A DNA stretch of 64,000 nucleotides from XBB1006 sp051877515. GTDB taxonomy: Bacteria; Bacillota; Clostridia; Lachnospirales; Lachnospiraceae. The position numbers were made by a program, and so were the translations under genes. Below the pieces are notes generated by a model. That model did no database searches, was not told the DNA's origin, and worked only from the letters and a program-made list of their open reading frames with translations. Location: contig JBJEIY010000017.1 in NCBI GenBank assembly GCA_051877515.1, positions 434,001 through 498,000 of the forward strand, given 5' to 3'. Below, one piece after another: positions 1 through 7,823 of this stretch (the stretch's first letter is position 1; every line of letters starts with the position of its first letter).

Positions 1-1010
1 TTTCTGCTAAACTGCAACAGACTGCTTATGATGCTCTGGGTGGTTATGAAGGGGCTGTGATAGCATTAGATCCTACAACAGGGGAACTTTTGTCCATGGT
101 TTCAAAACCGGATTATGATCCGAATAAAATTGCCACAGATTATAAATCGATTATCGGAGATTCGGGAGAGGAAGAAAGCAATTCTGTCTTACTGAATCGA
201 GCAACCCAGGGTAGCTATACACCGGGATCTACTTTTAAGATCTTTACAACCCTGGAATATCTGCGTGAAAATGGGGATGACAAAGAATATTCCTATGAAT
301 GCACCGGTTCAAAAACAGCAGATGGGACCACAATTCACTGTTATGGTGGGGAAGTGCATGGTAAGATTACGTTAGAAGAGGCTTTTGCAGAATCTTGTAA
401 TTGTGCTTATGCCAGTATGGGACTGGATCTGAATATGAATAACTTTTCGTCACTTTGTAAAAAGCTGTTGTTCGATTCGGAACTTCCCATAGAATATCCG
501 TATACCCCAAGCCGGTTTTCCTTATCTGACAAATCATCCGATTCATCCATTATGATGGGAAGTTTCGGACAGGATAAAATTACGGTTTCTCCCATTCATC
601 TGGCATTGGTCACATCAGCCATTTGTAATGATGGTATTCTTATGGATCCTTATGTGATCGATCATGTGGAAAATGATGCCACAACCATTGTTTCCCAGAC
701 AGAAGCCCAGGAATATAAGCGCCTGTTAACGCAGGAGCAGGCCGAAATAATGCAATCTTACATGGAAGCAACTGTTTCTTACGGAACAGCCAAAGCACTA
801 CAGTCTGATCTGTATACGGCAGGTGGTAAAACCGGTTCTGCGCAGGTCAGTGATTCCTCCGATGATACCCATTCCTGGTTTGCGGGTTATGCCAAAGATT
901 CTATGGGCAAAGCGGTAGTTGTTGTTGTGATCGTTGAAAAACAGGGAAACGGAAGCCGCTACGCTGTGCCCATCGCCCAAAAAGTCTTTGATTCTTATTT
1001 TAAAGATTAG
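1..1010 (+). CDS. Penicillin-binding protein transpeptidase (5' end outside window)
   Basis: This is the C-terminal part of a class B penicillin-binding protein, a membrane-anchored DD-transpeptidase that cross-links peptidoglycan. The reading frame is open from the first bases of the window, so the gene starts upstream; the GTG at 57 is an internal valine, not a start. All three serine-acyltransferase motifs are visible: SxxK (S-T-F-K, bases 228-239), SxN (S-C-N, about bases 393-401) and KTG (about bases 828-836). The segment before SxxK (ALDPTTGELL) is typical of the PbpA/FtsI transpeptidase fold. In Clostridia this type often follows an FtsW/RodA gene, which I cannot see here. No PASTA repeats follow KTG. 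A strong promoter for the next operon lies just after the stop. Confidence 0.9.
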   Translation, partial: SAKLQQTAYDALGGYEGAVIALDPTTGELLSMVSKPDYDPNKIATDYKSIIGDSGEEESNSVLLNRATQGSYTPGSTFKIFTTLEYLRENGDDKEYSYECTGSKTADGTTIHCYGGEVHGKITLEEAFAESCNCAYASMGLDLNMNNFSSLCKKLLFDSELPIEYPYTPSRFSLSDKSSDSSIMMGSFGQDKITVSPIHLALVTSAICNDGILMDPYVIDHVENDATTIVSQTEAQEYKRLLTQEQAEIMQSYMEATVSYGTAKALQSDLYTAGGKTGSAQVSDSSDDTHSWFAGYAKDSMGKAVVVVVIVEKQGNGSRYAVPIAQKVFDSYFKD

Positions 1011-1013
1011 TAA

Positions 1014-1042
1014 TTGCACTGCACTTAAAAAAGTTGTATAAT
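1014..1042 (+). promoter_or_regulatory. Sigma-A type promoter for the Nudix operon
   Basis: A -35 element TTGCAC (1014-1019) and a perfect -10 TATAAT (1037-1042) are separated by 17 bp. The pair lies in the short gap between the PBP stop and the Nudix start and should drive the five-gene operon that follows. Confidence 0.75.
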
Positions 1043-1085
1043 TTTTTTAGATATACAAAACCAAACCGCGTGGAGGACTTGTGCA

Positions 1086-1538
1086 ATGATCGAGGCAACG
1101 AGCTGTGGTGGTGTGGTAATATTCAGAGGAAAGATTTTACTTTTGTTCAAGAGTTATAAGAACAGATATGAAGGCTGGGTACTTCCGAAAGGCACGGTAG
1201 AAGAGGGCGAAGACTTTAAAACAACGGCGACCAGAGAAGTGAAAGAAGAAACTGATGTGGATGCAACCATCATTAAATATGTTGGTAAGAGCCAGTATTC
1301 CTTTACCGTTCCGGAAGATACCATTGAAAAACAGGTTCATTGGTATCTTATGATGGCTGACAGTTATTACTCAAAACCGCAGAAAGAGGAATTTTTCGTG
1401 GATTCCGGATTTTATAAGTACCACGAAGCATACCATCTTCTGAAGTTTGCAAATGAAAAACAGATTTTAGAAATGGCTTATAATGAATACCTGGAGCTTA
1501 AAAAACAGAATCTTTGGGGAAGCAGGAGATATTATTGA
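1086..1538 (+). CDS. Nudix hydrolase
   Basis: A 150-residue Nudix-fold pyrophosphohydrolase, expected to cleave a nucleoside diphosphate linked to some other moiety; the substrate cannot be told from sequence. The Nudix box is visible around residues 38-60 (G-x5-E-x7-R-E-V-x-E-E), with the usual late glycine replaced by T-D, a common variation. The start ATG follows a GGAGG at about 1071-1075. The stop TGA overlaps the TTG start of the next gene in a TTGA arrangement, so the two are probably translationally coupled. It is the first gene of an operon that continues through YtfI and GerW homologues, but a sporulation role for the Nudix enzyme is only a guess. Confidence 0.85.
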   Translation: MIEATSCGGVVIFRGKILLLFKSYKNRYEGWVLPKGTVEEGEDFKTTATREVKEETDVDATIIKYVGKSQYSFTVPEDTIEKQVHWYLMMADSYYSKPQKEEFFVDSGFYKYHEAYHLLKFANEKQILEMAYNEYLELKKQNLWGSRRYY

Positions 1539-1861
1539 TCTGGTATAAAAATCTATACATTGGAGATTCTATTTTAGAAAAGAAAGAAATTGTATTGGAT
1601 AAAATCCAGCATAATGTATTACAACCCGGAATTTACGTGATTGTTCTTGCCGAGAATGGTAAGGACAATTTTCGTATCATACATAGTTTGGAGTTTTTAC
1701 AGAAATCCTATCCAAAGGATGATCTTTTTGTTATAGGTGTGGCCGGAGGAAAACAGGAGGCCTATGAACTGGTGACCAGGATGGTGCAGGATGTATTGGA
1801 TGCGACAGGAAGCCCGGCGCATGCAGCTGATTATTTCAGGGCCCCGGGAGGTCGTGTATGA
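1535..1861 (+). CDS. Conserved-looking hypothetical protein (108 aa)
   Basis: I do not recognise a named family. I chose the TTG at 1535 because AGGAG at 1524-1528 sits 6 bases upstream and the codon overlaps the Nudix stop; an upstream in-frame TTG at 1514 lies before this ribosome-binding site. The protein begins with an aromatic segment (IWYKNLYIGDSI). Its middle part (PGIYVIVLAENGKDNFRIIH) looks like alternating beta strands, and a helix (AYELVTRMVQDVLDATG) follows. It has no signal peptide or clear transmembrane segment, so it is probably a small cytosolic alpha/beta protein. The stop overlaps the ATG of the YtfI-like gene (ATGA), indicating tight co-expression with the YtfI/GerW pair. 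Confidence 0.7.
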   Translation: MIWYKNLYIGDSILEKKEIVLDKIQHNVLQPGIYVIVLAENGKDNFRIIHSLEFLQKSYPKDDLFVIGVAGGKQEAYELVTRMVQDVLDATGSPAHAADYFRAPGGRV

Positions 1862-2592
1862 CCATTTTATTATTCATACTAAAGATCTTTGGAATCATCC
1901 TTCTGGTGATCCTTGGTATAATTCTTCTTGCAGCCTTTGCGATCCTGTTTTTTCCTCTTCGTTATAAGGCGTGGTCGGATTTTAGAGAAGAAGGATATCC
2001 GGATGTGAATGTAAGAGGAAGTTTTCTTTTTCACATTTTGGGTCTGCGTTTTACGTATCGGGATGGCAGGATGGATACCATTTTCCGGCTTCTTTTTTTT
2101 CAAAAAAGATTGTATTCCGACAGTAAAAAAACAAGTGAGAACACCCAGACGGATCACAACAATAAAAATAAGGATGTTTCTGCTAACAGGCATAAGAGAA
2201 AAAAAGGTTTTCTTATATGGCTTACGGATATGATGAAGGAACTCCAGAAGGAAGAAAATAAACAAGCCTGGAGCCTTTGTGTGAGGCAGATAAAGTATCT
2301 GTGTAAACATTATGGTCCACGTAAAATGAAAGGAAATCTTCGCTTCAGCCTGGGAGATCCTGCTTATACAGGGGTCGCGCTGGGATTGGTGAGTATGTTT
2401 CCTTTTGTATATACAAAAGATTTTCAGTTACATCCTGATTTTCAGTCAGAATCGGTTTATTTTCGGGGTAATCTTTCATTATCCGGCAGGTTAAGATTGA
2501 TCCATCTTTTAAGAAGTTTCATCCGTCTGTTTATGAATAAAACCATTCGAAGTTTCATTAATAAGGGAGGTAAATCAAATGTCAGAAAATAA
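1858..2592 (+). CDS. ytfI: DUF2953 membrane-anchored protein, YtfI-like
   Basis: A 244-residue protein with a long N-terminal hydrophobic segment (about residues 4-32) followed by a charged, mostly soluble domain. The layout fits the DUF2953 family, whose B. subtilis member YtfI is encoded directly before YtfJ. The gene overlaps its predecessor by ATGA and is preceded by GGGAGG. Its 3' end overlaps the next gene, a GerW/YtfJ homologue, by 14 bp, which strongly supports the assignment. The central part (about residues 80-125) is rich in Lys and Asn and probably a flexible linker. The biochemical role is unknown; a sporulation-linked function is inferred from its partner. Confidence 0.75.
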   Translation: MTILLFILKIFGIILLVILGIILLAAFAILFFPLRYKAWSDFREEGYPDVNVRGSFLFHILGLRFTYRDGRMDTIFRLLFFQKRLYSDSKKTSENTQTDHNNKNKDVSANRHKRKKGFLIWLTDMMKELQKEENKQAWSLCVRQIKYLCKHYGPRKMKGNLRFSLGDPAYTGVALGLVSMFPFVYTKDFQLHPDFQSESVYFRGNLSLSGRLRLIHLLRSFIRLFMNKTIRSFINKGGKSNVRK

Positions 2593-2974
2593 CTTTGTAT
2601 CCAGTGTGGAATCCTTATTCCATGGTATGGATAATTTTATTACCGCAAGTACAGTGGTGGGAGAGGCCATACAGTTTGGAGATACGATCATTCTGCCACT
2701 GGTGGATGTTACCTTTGGTGTAGGAGCCGGTGCTTTTGCTGACGATAAGAAAAACAATGGCGGAGGCGGAATGGGTGGAAAAATCTCCCCCAGTGCAGTT
2801 CTTGTGATCCATGAAGGACACACCAAACTGGTAAATGTTAAGAATCAGGATGGCATTACCAAGATCCTGGATATGGTTCCGGATCTGGTTGACCGTTTTT
2901 CCAAAAAAAACAAGGATTTAGATCTTGATGAAGTAGTAAGGGATTGTAAAGAAAACAATTCGGAAGAAAAATAG
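2579..2974 (+). CDS. gerW: GerW/YtfJ family sporulation protein
   Basis: A 131-residue protein matching the GerW (YtfJ) family of forespore-associated proteins; the B. subtilis member is needed for germination with L-alanine. Family hallmarks visible here are the central run LPLVDVTFGVGAGAF, a glycine-rich stretch (GGGGMGGK, around residues 61-68) and the segment ISPSAVLVI. There is no signal peptide. The ATG at 2579 follows GGGAGG and overlaps the end of ytfI. Its presence, with ylbJ further on, suggests a spore-forming ancestor or organism. The acidic, Lys-rich C-terminus is typical and variable. Confidence 0.9.
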   Translation: MSENNFVSSVESLFHGMDNFITASTVVGEAIQFGDTIILPLVDVTFGVGAGAFADDKKNNGGGGMGGKISPSAVLVIHEGHTKLVNVKNQDGITKILDMVPDLVDRFSKKNKDLDLDEVVRDCKENNSEEK

Positions 2975-3043
2975 AGTTTTGTAGTAAATTAAGCAATTTT
3001 TTTGCATATACTGGTAATAAAAATCAGTAAGTAGGAGTCCCGG

Positions 3044-3196
3044 ATGATACGAGTCATTGGATTTGCTTTGTTTTTTATTGCTGTAGGCATTGTGATCATG
3101 ATGTTTCTGCCAAGTAAGATTGCAGGAGCCTGTGTTGCACTTGCCTGTATCATTGTGGGATATAATATGTTTTGTTTTAAAAAATGTAAAAAATAA
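3044..3196 (+). CDS. Small two-segment membrane protein (50 aa)
   Basis: A 50-codon reading frame with AGGAG at 3033-3037, 6 bases before the ATG. It encodes two hydrophobic stretches (about residues 3-22 and 26-43) split by a short LPSK turn, and ends with a basic tail (FKKCKK). This pattern is that of a small integral membrane protein with a two-helix hairpin. The reading frame ends exactly where a strong terminator begins, as expected for a genuine last gene of the Nudix-YtfI-GerW operon. I do not know a function; co-expression with GerW suggests a link to sporulation or envelope biology, which is inference. Confidence 0.65.
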   Translation: MIRVIGFALFFIAVGIVIMMFLPSKIAGACVALACIIVGYNMFCFKKCKK

Positions 3197-3227
3197 GACG
3201 AACAGGATTTCTGTTCGTCTGTTTTTT
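3197..3227. terminator. Bidirectional intrinsic terminator
   Basis: A perfect 9-bp stem (3197-3205 with 3211-3219, GACGAACAG/CTGTTCGTC, loop GATTT) is followed by a T-run on the plus strand. On the minus strand the same hairpin is followed by an A/T-rich U-tract made from the end of the small membrane gene. It therefore serves both the GerW operon and convergent rpmB. Confidence 0.9.
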
Positions 3228-3248
3228 CATCTATTATGTTTCTTAAAC

Positions 3249-3434
3249 TTAAGCTCTTTCAACTTTACCACTTCTTAAGCAAGAAGTACAAACATAAATT
3301 TTCTTTGGAGCTCCGTTTACATTACATCTAACGGATTTAATGTTAGATTTCCACATTTTTGATGATTTATTGTTTGCGTGGCTGACGTTATTTCCGAAAT
3401 GTACGCCTTTTCCACATACGCTACATACTGCCAT
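3249..3434 (-). CDS. rpmB: 50S ribosomal protein L28
   Basis: A 61-residue L28 of the zinc-binding type. Two cysteine pairs, CSVC near the N-terminus and CTSC near the C-terminus, form the expected zinc ribbon. The conserved core (GNNVSHANNKSSK...WKSNIKSV) is intact. I place the start at the ATG whose first residues are MAVCSVCGKG, with AGGAGG 8 bases upstream; the GTG three codons earlier has no suitable spacing. It is transcribed alone from a promoter at about 3496-3524 and converges on the small membrane gene. In B. subtilis rpmB also neighbours yloU (asp23) and yloV (fakA), though here the genes are divergent. Confidence 0.97.
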   Translation of the reverse strand: MAVCSVCGKGVHFGNNVSHANNKSSKMWKSNIKSVRCNVNGAPKKIYVCTSCLRSGKVERA

Positions 3435-3458
3435 CCTGTGCACCTCCTTGCCATTTTC

Positions 3459-3481
3459 TACGATGGTACTTAGCTACCGTA
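3459..3481 (-). promoter_or_regulatory. Hairpin in the rpmB leader
   Basis: GGTA (3465-3468) pairs with TACC (3475-3478) around a 6-base loop, and TAC/GTA flanks extend the stem past a small bulge. It lies between the rpmB promoter and its ribosome-binding site and would be in the mRNA leader. Function is unknown. Confidence 0.35.
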
Positions 3482-3495
3482 ATCGCAACATAGAT

Positions 3496-3524
3496 ATTCT
3501 AACAAACTTCATTCTATAATGCAA
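3496..3524 (-). promoter_or_regulatory. Promoter of rpmB
   Basis: Read on the minus strand, TTGCAT (3519-3524) and TAGAAT (3496-3501) are 17 bp apart. They are the best sigma-A match upstream of rpmB and predict a leader of roughly 55 bases. Confidence 0.6.
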
Positions 3525-3683
3525 GGATTAATTTTAAAAATTATAATTTTCTTGTATTTAATATTCCCTTTTTATAAAAAAACGATTATAATGATACCAT
3601 ATATGGCTTGAAGAGGGGGTCTTCCTTCTTCTTTTCCATGCAGGAAACGGCGGGAAACCGTGTTTAAAATGGAGGATAACAGT

Positions 3684-4040
3684 ATGAATGGAAAAATGGA
3701 TACAGAATTAGGCAGAGTTATCATTGATGAAGAAGTTATAAAGACATATGCCGGCAGCGTTGCAGTAGGATGTTTTGGAATCGTGGGAATGGCTGCAGTA
3801 AATGTGAAAGACGGATTGGTTCGTCTATTGAAAAAAGACTATCTGAATCACGGAATAGAAGTTTCCATTAACGATAATCTGATCACCATCAATTTCCATG
3901 TGATCATTGCATACGGTGTTAGTATTGCAACGATTTCAGATACACTGATCAGTACCGTTAAATATCAGGTAGAACAGTTTACCGGTCTTAAAATTGAAAG
4001 AATCAACATCTTCGTAGAAGGTGTGCGTGTCATAGATTAA
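3684..4040 (+). CDS. Asp23/Gls24 family envelope stress protein
   Basis: A 118-residue member of the Asp23/Gls24 family (YloU in B. subtilis), small proteins that in staphylococci assemble at the membrane and affect cell-wall stress responses. The family pattern is visible in VIIDEEVIKTYAGSVAVGCFGIVGMA near the N-terminus and VEQFTGLKIERINIFVEGVRV at the C-terminus. The ATG at 3684 is chosen because GGAGG (3671-3675) precedes it at 8 bases; a GTG at 3660 in the same frame lies before that site. It is directly followed by fakA (AAGGAGG between them), the same pairing as yloU-yloV. A weak TATAAT at 3587-3592 may be its -10 element. Confidence 0.9.
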   Translation: MNGKMDTELGRVIIDEEVIKTYAGSVAVGCFGIVGMAAVNVKDGLVRLLKKDYLNHGIEVSINDNLITINFHVIIAYGVSIATISDTLISTVKYQVEQFTGLKIERINIFVEGVRVID

Positions 4041-4055
4041 GGAGGATATTCAATC

Positions 4056-5720
4056 ATGAATACAATAGATGCGAAACTTCTGGCAAAGTGTTTTCTTGCC
4101 GGAGCCCAAAATCTGGAAGCAAAAAAAGAATGGATTAATGAACTGAATGTATTTCCTGTTCCTGATGGTGATACCGGAACGAATATGACCATGACCATTA
4201 TGTCTGCAGCAAACGAAGTTCGTGCGATTGCTGATCCGGATATGGAAAAACTGGCAAAAGCGATTTCATCCGGTTCCCTGCGTGGTGCCCGTGGAAATTC
4301 CGGTGTTATCCTATCACAGCTTCTTCGCGGTTTTACAAGGGTAATTTCCGGCCACGATAAAGTAGATGTTGTAATCCTGAGTGAAGCGATTGAAAAAGCG
4401 GTAGAAACAGCTTACAAGGCAGTCATGAAACCGAAAGAAGGTACGATCCTTACAGTAGCAAGAGGAATTTCAGATAAGGCTCTGGAATTGGTGGGTGATG
4501 TAGATGACATCACAGAATATGTCGGTCTTCTTGTGCAGGAGGGCGATGCTGTTCTGAAGACCACACCCGATTTGCTTCCGGTTTTAAAGCAGGCAGGTGT
4601 GGTAGACTCCGGTGGACAAGGTCTTATGGAAGTATTACGCGGAGCATACGATGCTTTATGTGGTAAAGAGATCGATTATTCCTTCCAACCATCCGTGCCA
4701 TCCACAGGTATCGTTAAAATCACTGCTGAAACAGAAGCGGAGATTAAGTTCGGATATTGTACAGAGTTTATTATTGTTTTAAATAAACCTATGTCTGATA
4801 AGGAGCAGACGGATTTTAAAGATTACCTTGAAAGTCTTGGAGATTCCATCGTTTTGGTTACAGATGAGCAGATAACCAAGGTGCATGTTCATACCAATGA
4901 TCCGGGTCTTGCTATTCAGAAAGCACTTACCTTTGGTTCTTTAAGTAAGATCAAGATTGATAACATGCGTGAAGAACATCAGGAAAAACTCATTAAAGAC
5001 GCGGAAAAAATCGCTTCCTCACAGAAAGAGGAGACTCAGCCGGAAAGCAGGGAGCCCAGAAAAGAAATGGGATTTATTTCTGTTGCAGCTGGAGAAGGTT
5101 TAAATGAAATTTTTAAGGGCTTAGGAGTAGATTATCTTATTGAGGGCGGTCAGACCATGAACCCCAGCACGGAAGATATGTTGAAGGCCATTGATGAGGT
5201 AAATGCGGACAATGTATTTATCCTTCCCAATAATAGTAATATCATTATGGCTGCCAATCAGGCTGCTTCTCTGTGTGAAGATAAGAAGATTTTTGTAATT
5301 CCAACAAAAACCATTCCTCAGGGTGTGGTGGCTATGATTAATTACATTCCGGAGCGCACGGCACAGGAAAATGCCGATACAATGATGGAGGAGCTTTCCA
5401 GTGTACAATCCGGGCAGGTAACTTATGCGGTTCGTGATACGGAAATGGACGGTATCACAATTAAAAAAGATGATTACATGGGTATTGGAGATCATACCAT
5501 TCTTTCTGCCGGCTCTGATATGAATACTGTAATTAAAGAAATGCTGGACAAGATGGTTACGGAGGATTCCTCCATTATCACCATATACTACGGAGAAGAT
5601 ATGTCCGAGGATGATGCCAATGAACTGGCCGAAAAATTCGGTGAAGATTATCCGGATTGCGAAGTGGAAGTATATTACGGCGGACAGCCCGTTTACTATT
5701 ATTTGATTTCAGTCGAATAA
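4056..5720 (+). CDS. fakA: Fatty acid kinase ATP-binding subunit, DAK2 domain (YloV/FakA)
   Basis: A 554-residue kinase subunit of the DhaL-like family. FakA phosphorylates a fatty acid presented by a DegV-type FakB protein, feeding exogenous fatty acids into phospholipid synthesis. The N-terminal DAK2 domain carries the magnesium-binding signature NVFPVPDGDTGTNM (about residues 29-42) and SGSLRGARGNSGVI (about residues 72-85). The C-terminal half (from about residue 340, MGFISVAAGEGLNEIF) is the conserved YloV domain. Length matches the family. The gene sits between asp23 and recG as in many Firmicutes. No fakB is visible in this window. Start ATG follows AAGGAGG at about 4040-4046. Confidence 0.93.
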   Translation: MNTIDAKLLAKCFLAGAQNLEAKKEWINELNVFPVPDGDTGTNMTMTIMSAANEVRAIADPDMEKLAKAISSGSLRGARGNSGVILSQLLRGFTRVISGHDKVDVVILSEAIEKAVETAYKAVMKPKEGTILTVARGISDKALELVGDVDDITEYVGLLVQEGDAVLKTTPDLLPVLKQAGVVDSGGQGLMEVLRGAYDALCGKEIDYSFQPSVPSTGIVKITAETEAEIKFGYCTEFIIVLNKPMSDKEQTDFKDYLESLGDSIVLVTDEQITKVHVHTNDPGLAIQKALTFGSLSKIKIDNMREEHQEKLIKDAEKIASSQKEETQPESREPRKEMGFISVAAGEGLNEIFKGLGVDYLIEGGQTMNPSTEDMLKAIDEVNADNVFILPNNSNIIMAANQAASLCEDKKIFVIPTKTIPQGVVAMINYIPERTAQENADTMMEELSSVQSGQVTYAVRDTEMDGITIKKDDYMGIGDHTILSAGSDMNTVIKEMLDKMVTEDSSIITIYYGEDMSEDDANELAEKFGEDYPDCEVEVYYGGQPVYYYLISVE

Positions 5721-5730
5721 GGAGTTTTTC

Positions 5731-7755
5731 ATGAATCTTGATTCTTCCGTTAAGGAATTAAAAGGCGTTGGAGACAAAACAAAAAAGCTGTTAGAAAAAG
5801 CAGGAGTATATACCATCAGGGATATACTCCTGTATTTTCCTTACAATTATATCTGTTATCCGGAACCTGTCATGGTGGGTGAATGCCGGGAAGAGGATAT
5901 CTATGCTGTTTTGGGAACAGTATCCGGTGTCCCCTACCGTAAAGGCGGCCCCATGCAGATGGTAACTGCCAGGATTTCGGATATGTCAGCATCCCTTTCT
6001 GCTGTCTGGTTTCATATGCCATACATCAAAAATACTCTTCATACGGGGGAAACCTATGTATTCTATGGAAAAGTACGCATAAAAAACGGAAGAAAAATGC
6101 TGGAACAACCGGCGGTATTTCATGTAGAAGACTATCAAAAAATACAATCTACCTTACAACCGGTCTATCATTTATCGGACGGACTAAAGAATAACACTTT
6201 TAAAAAACTGGTTCAACAATCCATTTCATTGGTACATGAAATCAGGGATCTGTTACCGGAGGATTTAAGAGAACGAAGGAGCTTGGTGCCAATACAGGAG
6301 GCAATATGTCAGCTTCATTTTCCTTCTGACAGGGAAACGCTGCTAGAAGCCAGAAACCGGCTGGTATTTGAGGAGTTCTTTGTTTTTCTTATGAGACTTT
6401 GCACATCAAAATCTCAGAAGGTGAAAACAATTTACCGTATGTATGGTTCGGATAAGATCAGAGATATTTCCAATCGATTGCCATATACTCTGACCGAGGG
6501 ACAGGAGCTGGCATTAGAAGATATTTTGCAGGATATGTCAGGAGATATACCCATGCAAAGACTTCTCCAGGGTGATGTAGGAAGCGGAAAGACCATCATT
6601 GCATTTCTTTCCATGCTTTATGCCTCCCAAAACGGATATCAGTCCTGTATGATGGCACCTACAGAAGTGCTTGCAATGCAGCATTATGAAAAAATGCAGG
6701 AGTTTTGCGAGAAATACGCACCCTTTACAAATGTATATCTGTTGGTTGGAAGTCTTTCTGCTGCAGAGAAAAAACGTTGTAAGCAGGAGATTGCCTTAGA
6801 CTCCACTGCAATTGTGATCGGTACCCATGCACTGATTGAGGATACTGTCTTTCTGCCGGATGTAGCTCTTGTGATCACAGATGAACAGCATCGTTTTGGC
6901 GTACGCCAGAGAGAACTGTTAGCAGAAAAAGGGAAACATCCACATGTACTGGTTATGAGTGCTACGCCAATTCCCCGGACACTTGCAGTAATACTGTATG
7001 GTGACCTTGACATTTCCCTCATAAAGAGCCTGCCCAACAATCGTCTGCCCATCAAAAACTGCGTGGTAAAACAAAATTATCGATTAAAAGCTTATGAGTT
7101 TATCCGTGAACAAGTAGAAGAAGGACATCAGGCCTATGTAATCTGTCCACTTGTGGAACAGAGTGAGGCGTTGGATGCGGAAGATGCTGTTTCTTACACA
7201 GCTATGCTACAGGAATATTTTGAACAGGTTCATGCCGGAATTACGGTTGCCTGCTTACACGGAAAAATGAAAAACCAGCAAAAAAATGAAATCATGGCAG
7301 CTTTTTCAGCTAATCAGATCCAGGTACTTGTTTCTACCACTGTCATAGAAGTTGGAATTGATGTTCCAAATGCAACGGTAATGATGGTGGAAAACGCAGA
7401 ACGATTCGGACTGGCACAGTTACATCAGCTCAGAGGACGTGTGGGACGTGGTAAGGCACAGTCTTATTGTATTTTTATTGATGGGAAGAATAATAAAGAA
7501 CCAAATAAAAGGTTGGAAATCTTAAATACCAGTAATGATGGTTTTTATATAGCGGAAAAAGATTTAGAACTGAGAGGCCCCGGTGATATTTTTGGAATTC
7601 GGCAAAGCGGTGGATTGGATTTTCAGATTGCAGATATCTATCAGGATGCAGAACTGTTAAAGGAAGCTTCCAGGGAGGTAAAATATATCCTGGATCAGGA
7701 TCCTTCCTTTACTTTGCCGGAGCATACTTTCCTGAAACATAACATTAATCTGTAA
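5731..7755 (+). CDS. recG: ATP-dependent DNA helicase RecG
   Basis: A 674-residue superfamily 2 helicase that remodels stalled replication forks and Holliday junctions. The N-terminal wedge/OB domain (about residues 1-230) is followed by helicase domains with Walker A GDVGSGKT (about residues 281-288), motif II DEQH (about residues 384-387, the RecG form of the DEAD box), SATPIPRTL, and motif VI QLRGRVGRG. The C-terminal part ends with the RecG signature (LRGPGDIFGIRQSG). The length is normal. It follows fakA by 10 bp with GGAG before the ATG, so asp23-fakA-recG is one operon. It converges on rqcH without an obvious terminator in the 68-bp gap. Confidence 0.98.
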   Translation: MNLDSSVKELKGVGDKTKKLLEKAGVYTIRDILLYFPYNYICYPEPVMVGECREEDIYAVLGTVSGVPYRKGGPMQMVTARISDMSASLSAVWFHMPYIKNTLHTGETYVFYGKVRIKNGRKMLEQPAVFHVEDYQKIQSTLQPVYHLSDGLKNNTFKKLVQQSISLVHEIRDLLPEDLRERRSLVPIQEAICQLHFPSDRETLLEARNRLVFEEFFVFLMRLCTSKSQKVKTIYRMYGSDKIRDISNRLPYTLTEGQELALEDILQDMSGDIPMQRLLQGDVGSGKTIIAFLSMLYASQNGYQSCMMAPTEVLAMQHYEKMQEFCEKYAPFTNVYLLVGSLSAAEKKRCKQEIALDSTAIVIGTHALIEDTVFLPDVALVITDEQHRFGVRQRELLAEKGKHPHVLVMSATPIPRTLAVILYGDLDISLIKSLPNNRLPIKNCVVKQNYRLKAYEFIREQVEEGHQAYVICPLVEQSEALDAEDAVSYTAMLQEYFEQVHAGITVACLHGKMKNQQKNEIMAAFSANQIQVLVSTTVIEVGIDVPNATVMMVENAERFGLAQLHQLRGRVGRGKAQSYCIFIDGKNNKEPNKRLEILNTSNDGFYIAEKDLELRGPGDIFGIRQSGGLDFQIADIYQDAELLKEASREVKYILDQDPSFTLPEHTFLKHNINL

Positions 7756-7823
7756 GGATCAGTTGAAAAAAGCATGTACGGCAAAGCAAATTTATGAAAC
7801 ATGTAAAACAGCACAGACTTAGA

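Noticed and set aside
57..1010. Complete PBP gene starting at the GTG at base 57
   Set aside because: The frame is open to the left edge with PBP-like residues before this codon and no ribosome-binding site, so the gene is truncated by the window.
3600..3683. Riboswitch-like leader before the asp23 gene
   Set aside because: Short stems (GAAGA/TCTTC and ACGG/CCGT) are present, but no known riboswitch pattern, and the region is too short for a convincing aptamer.
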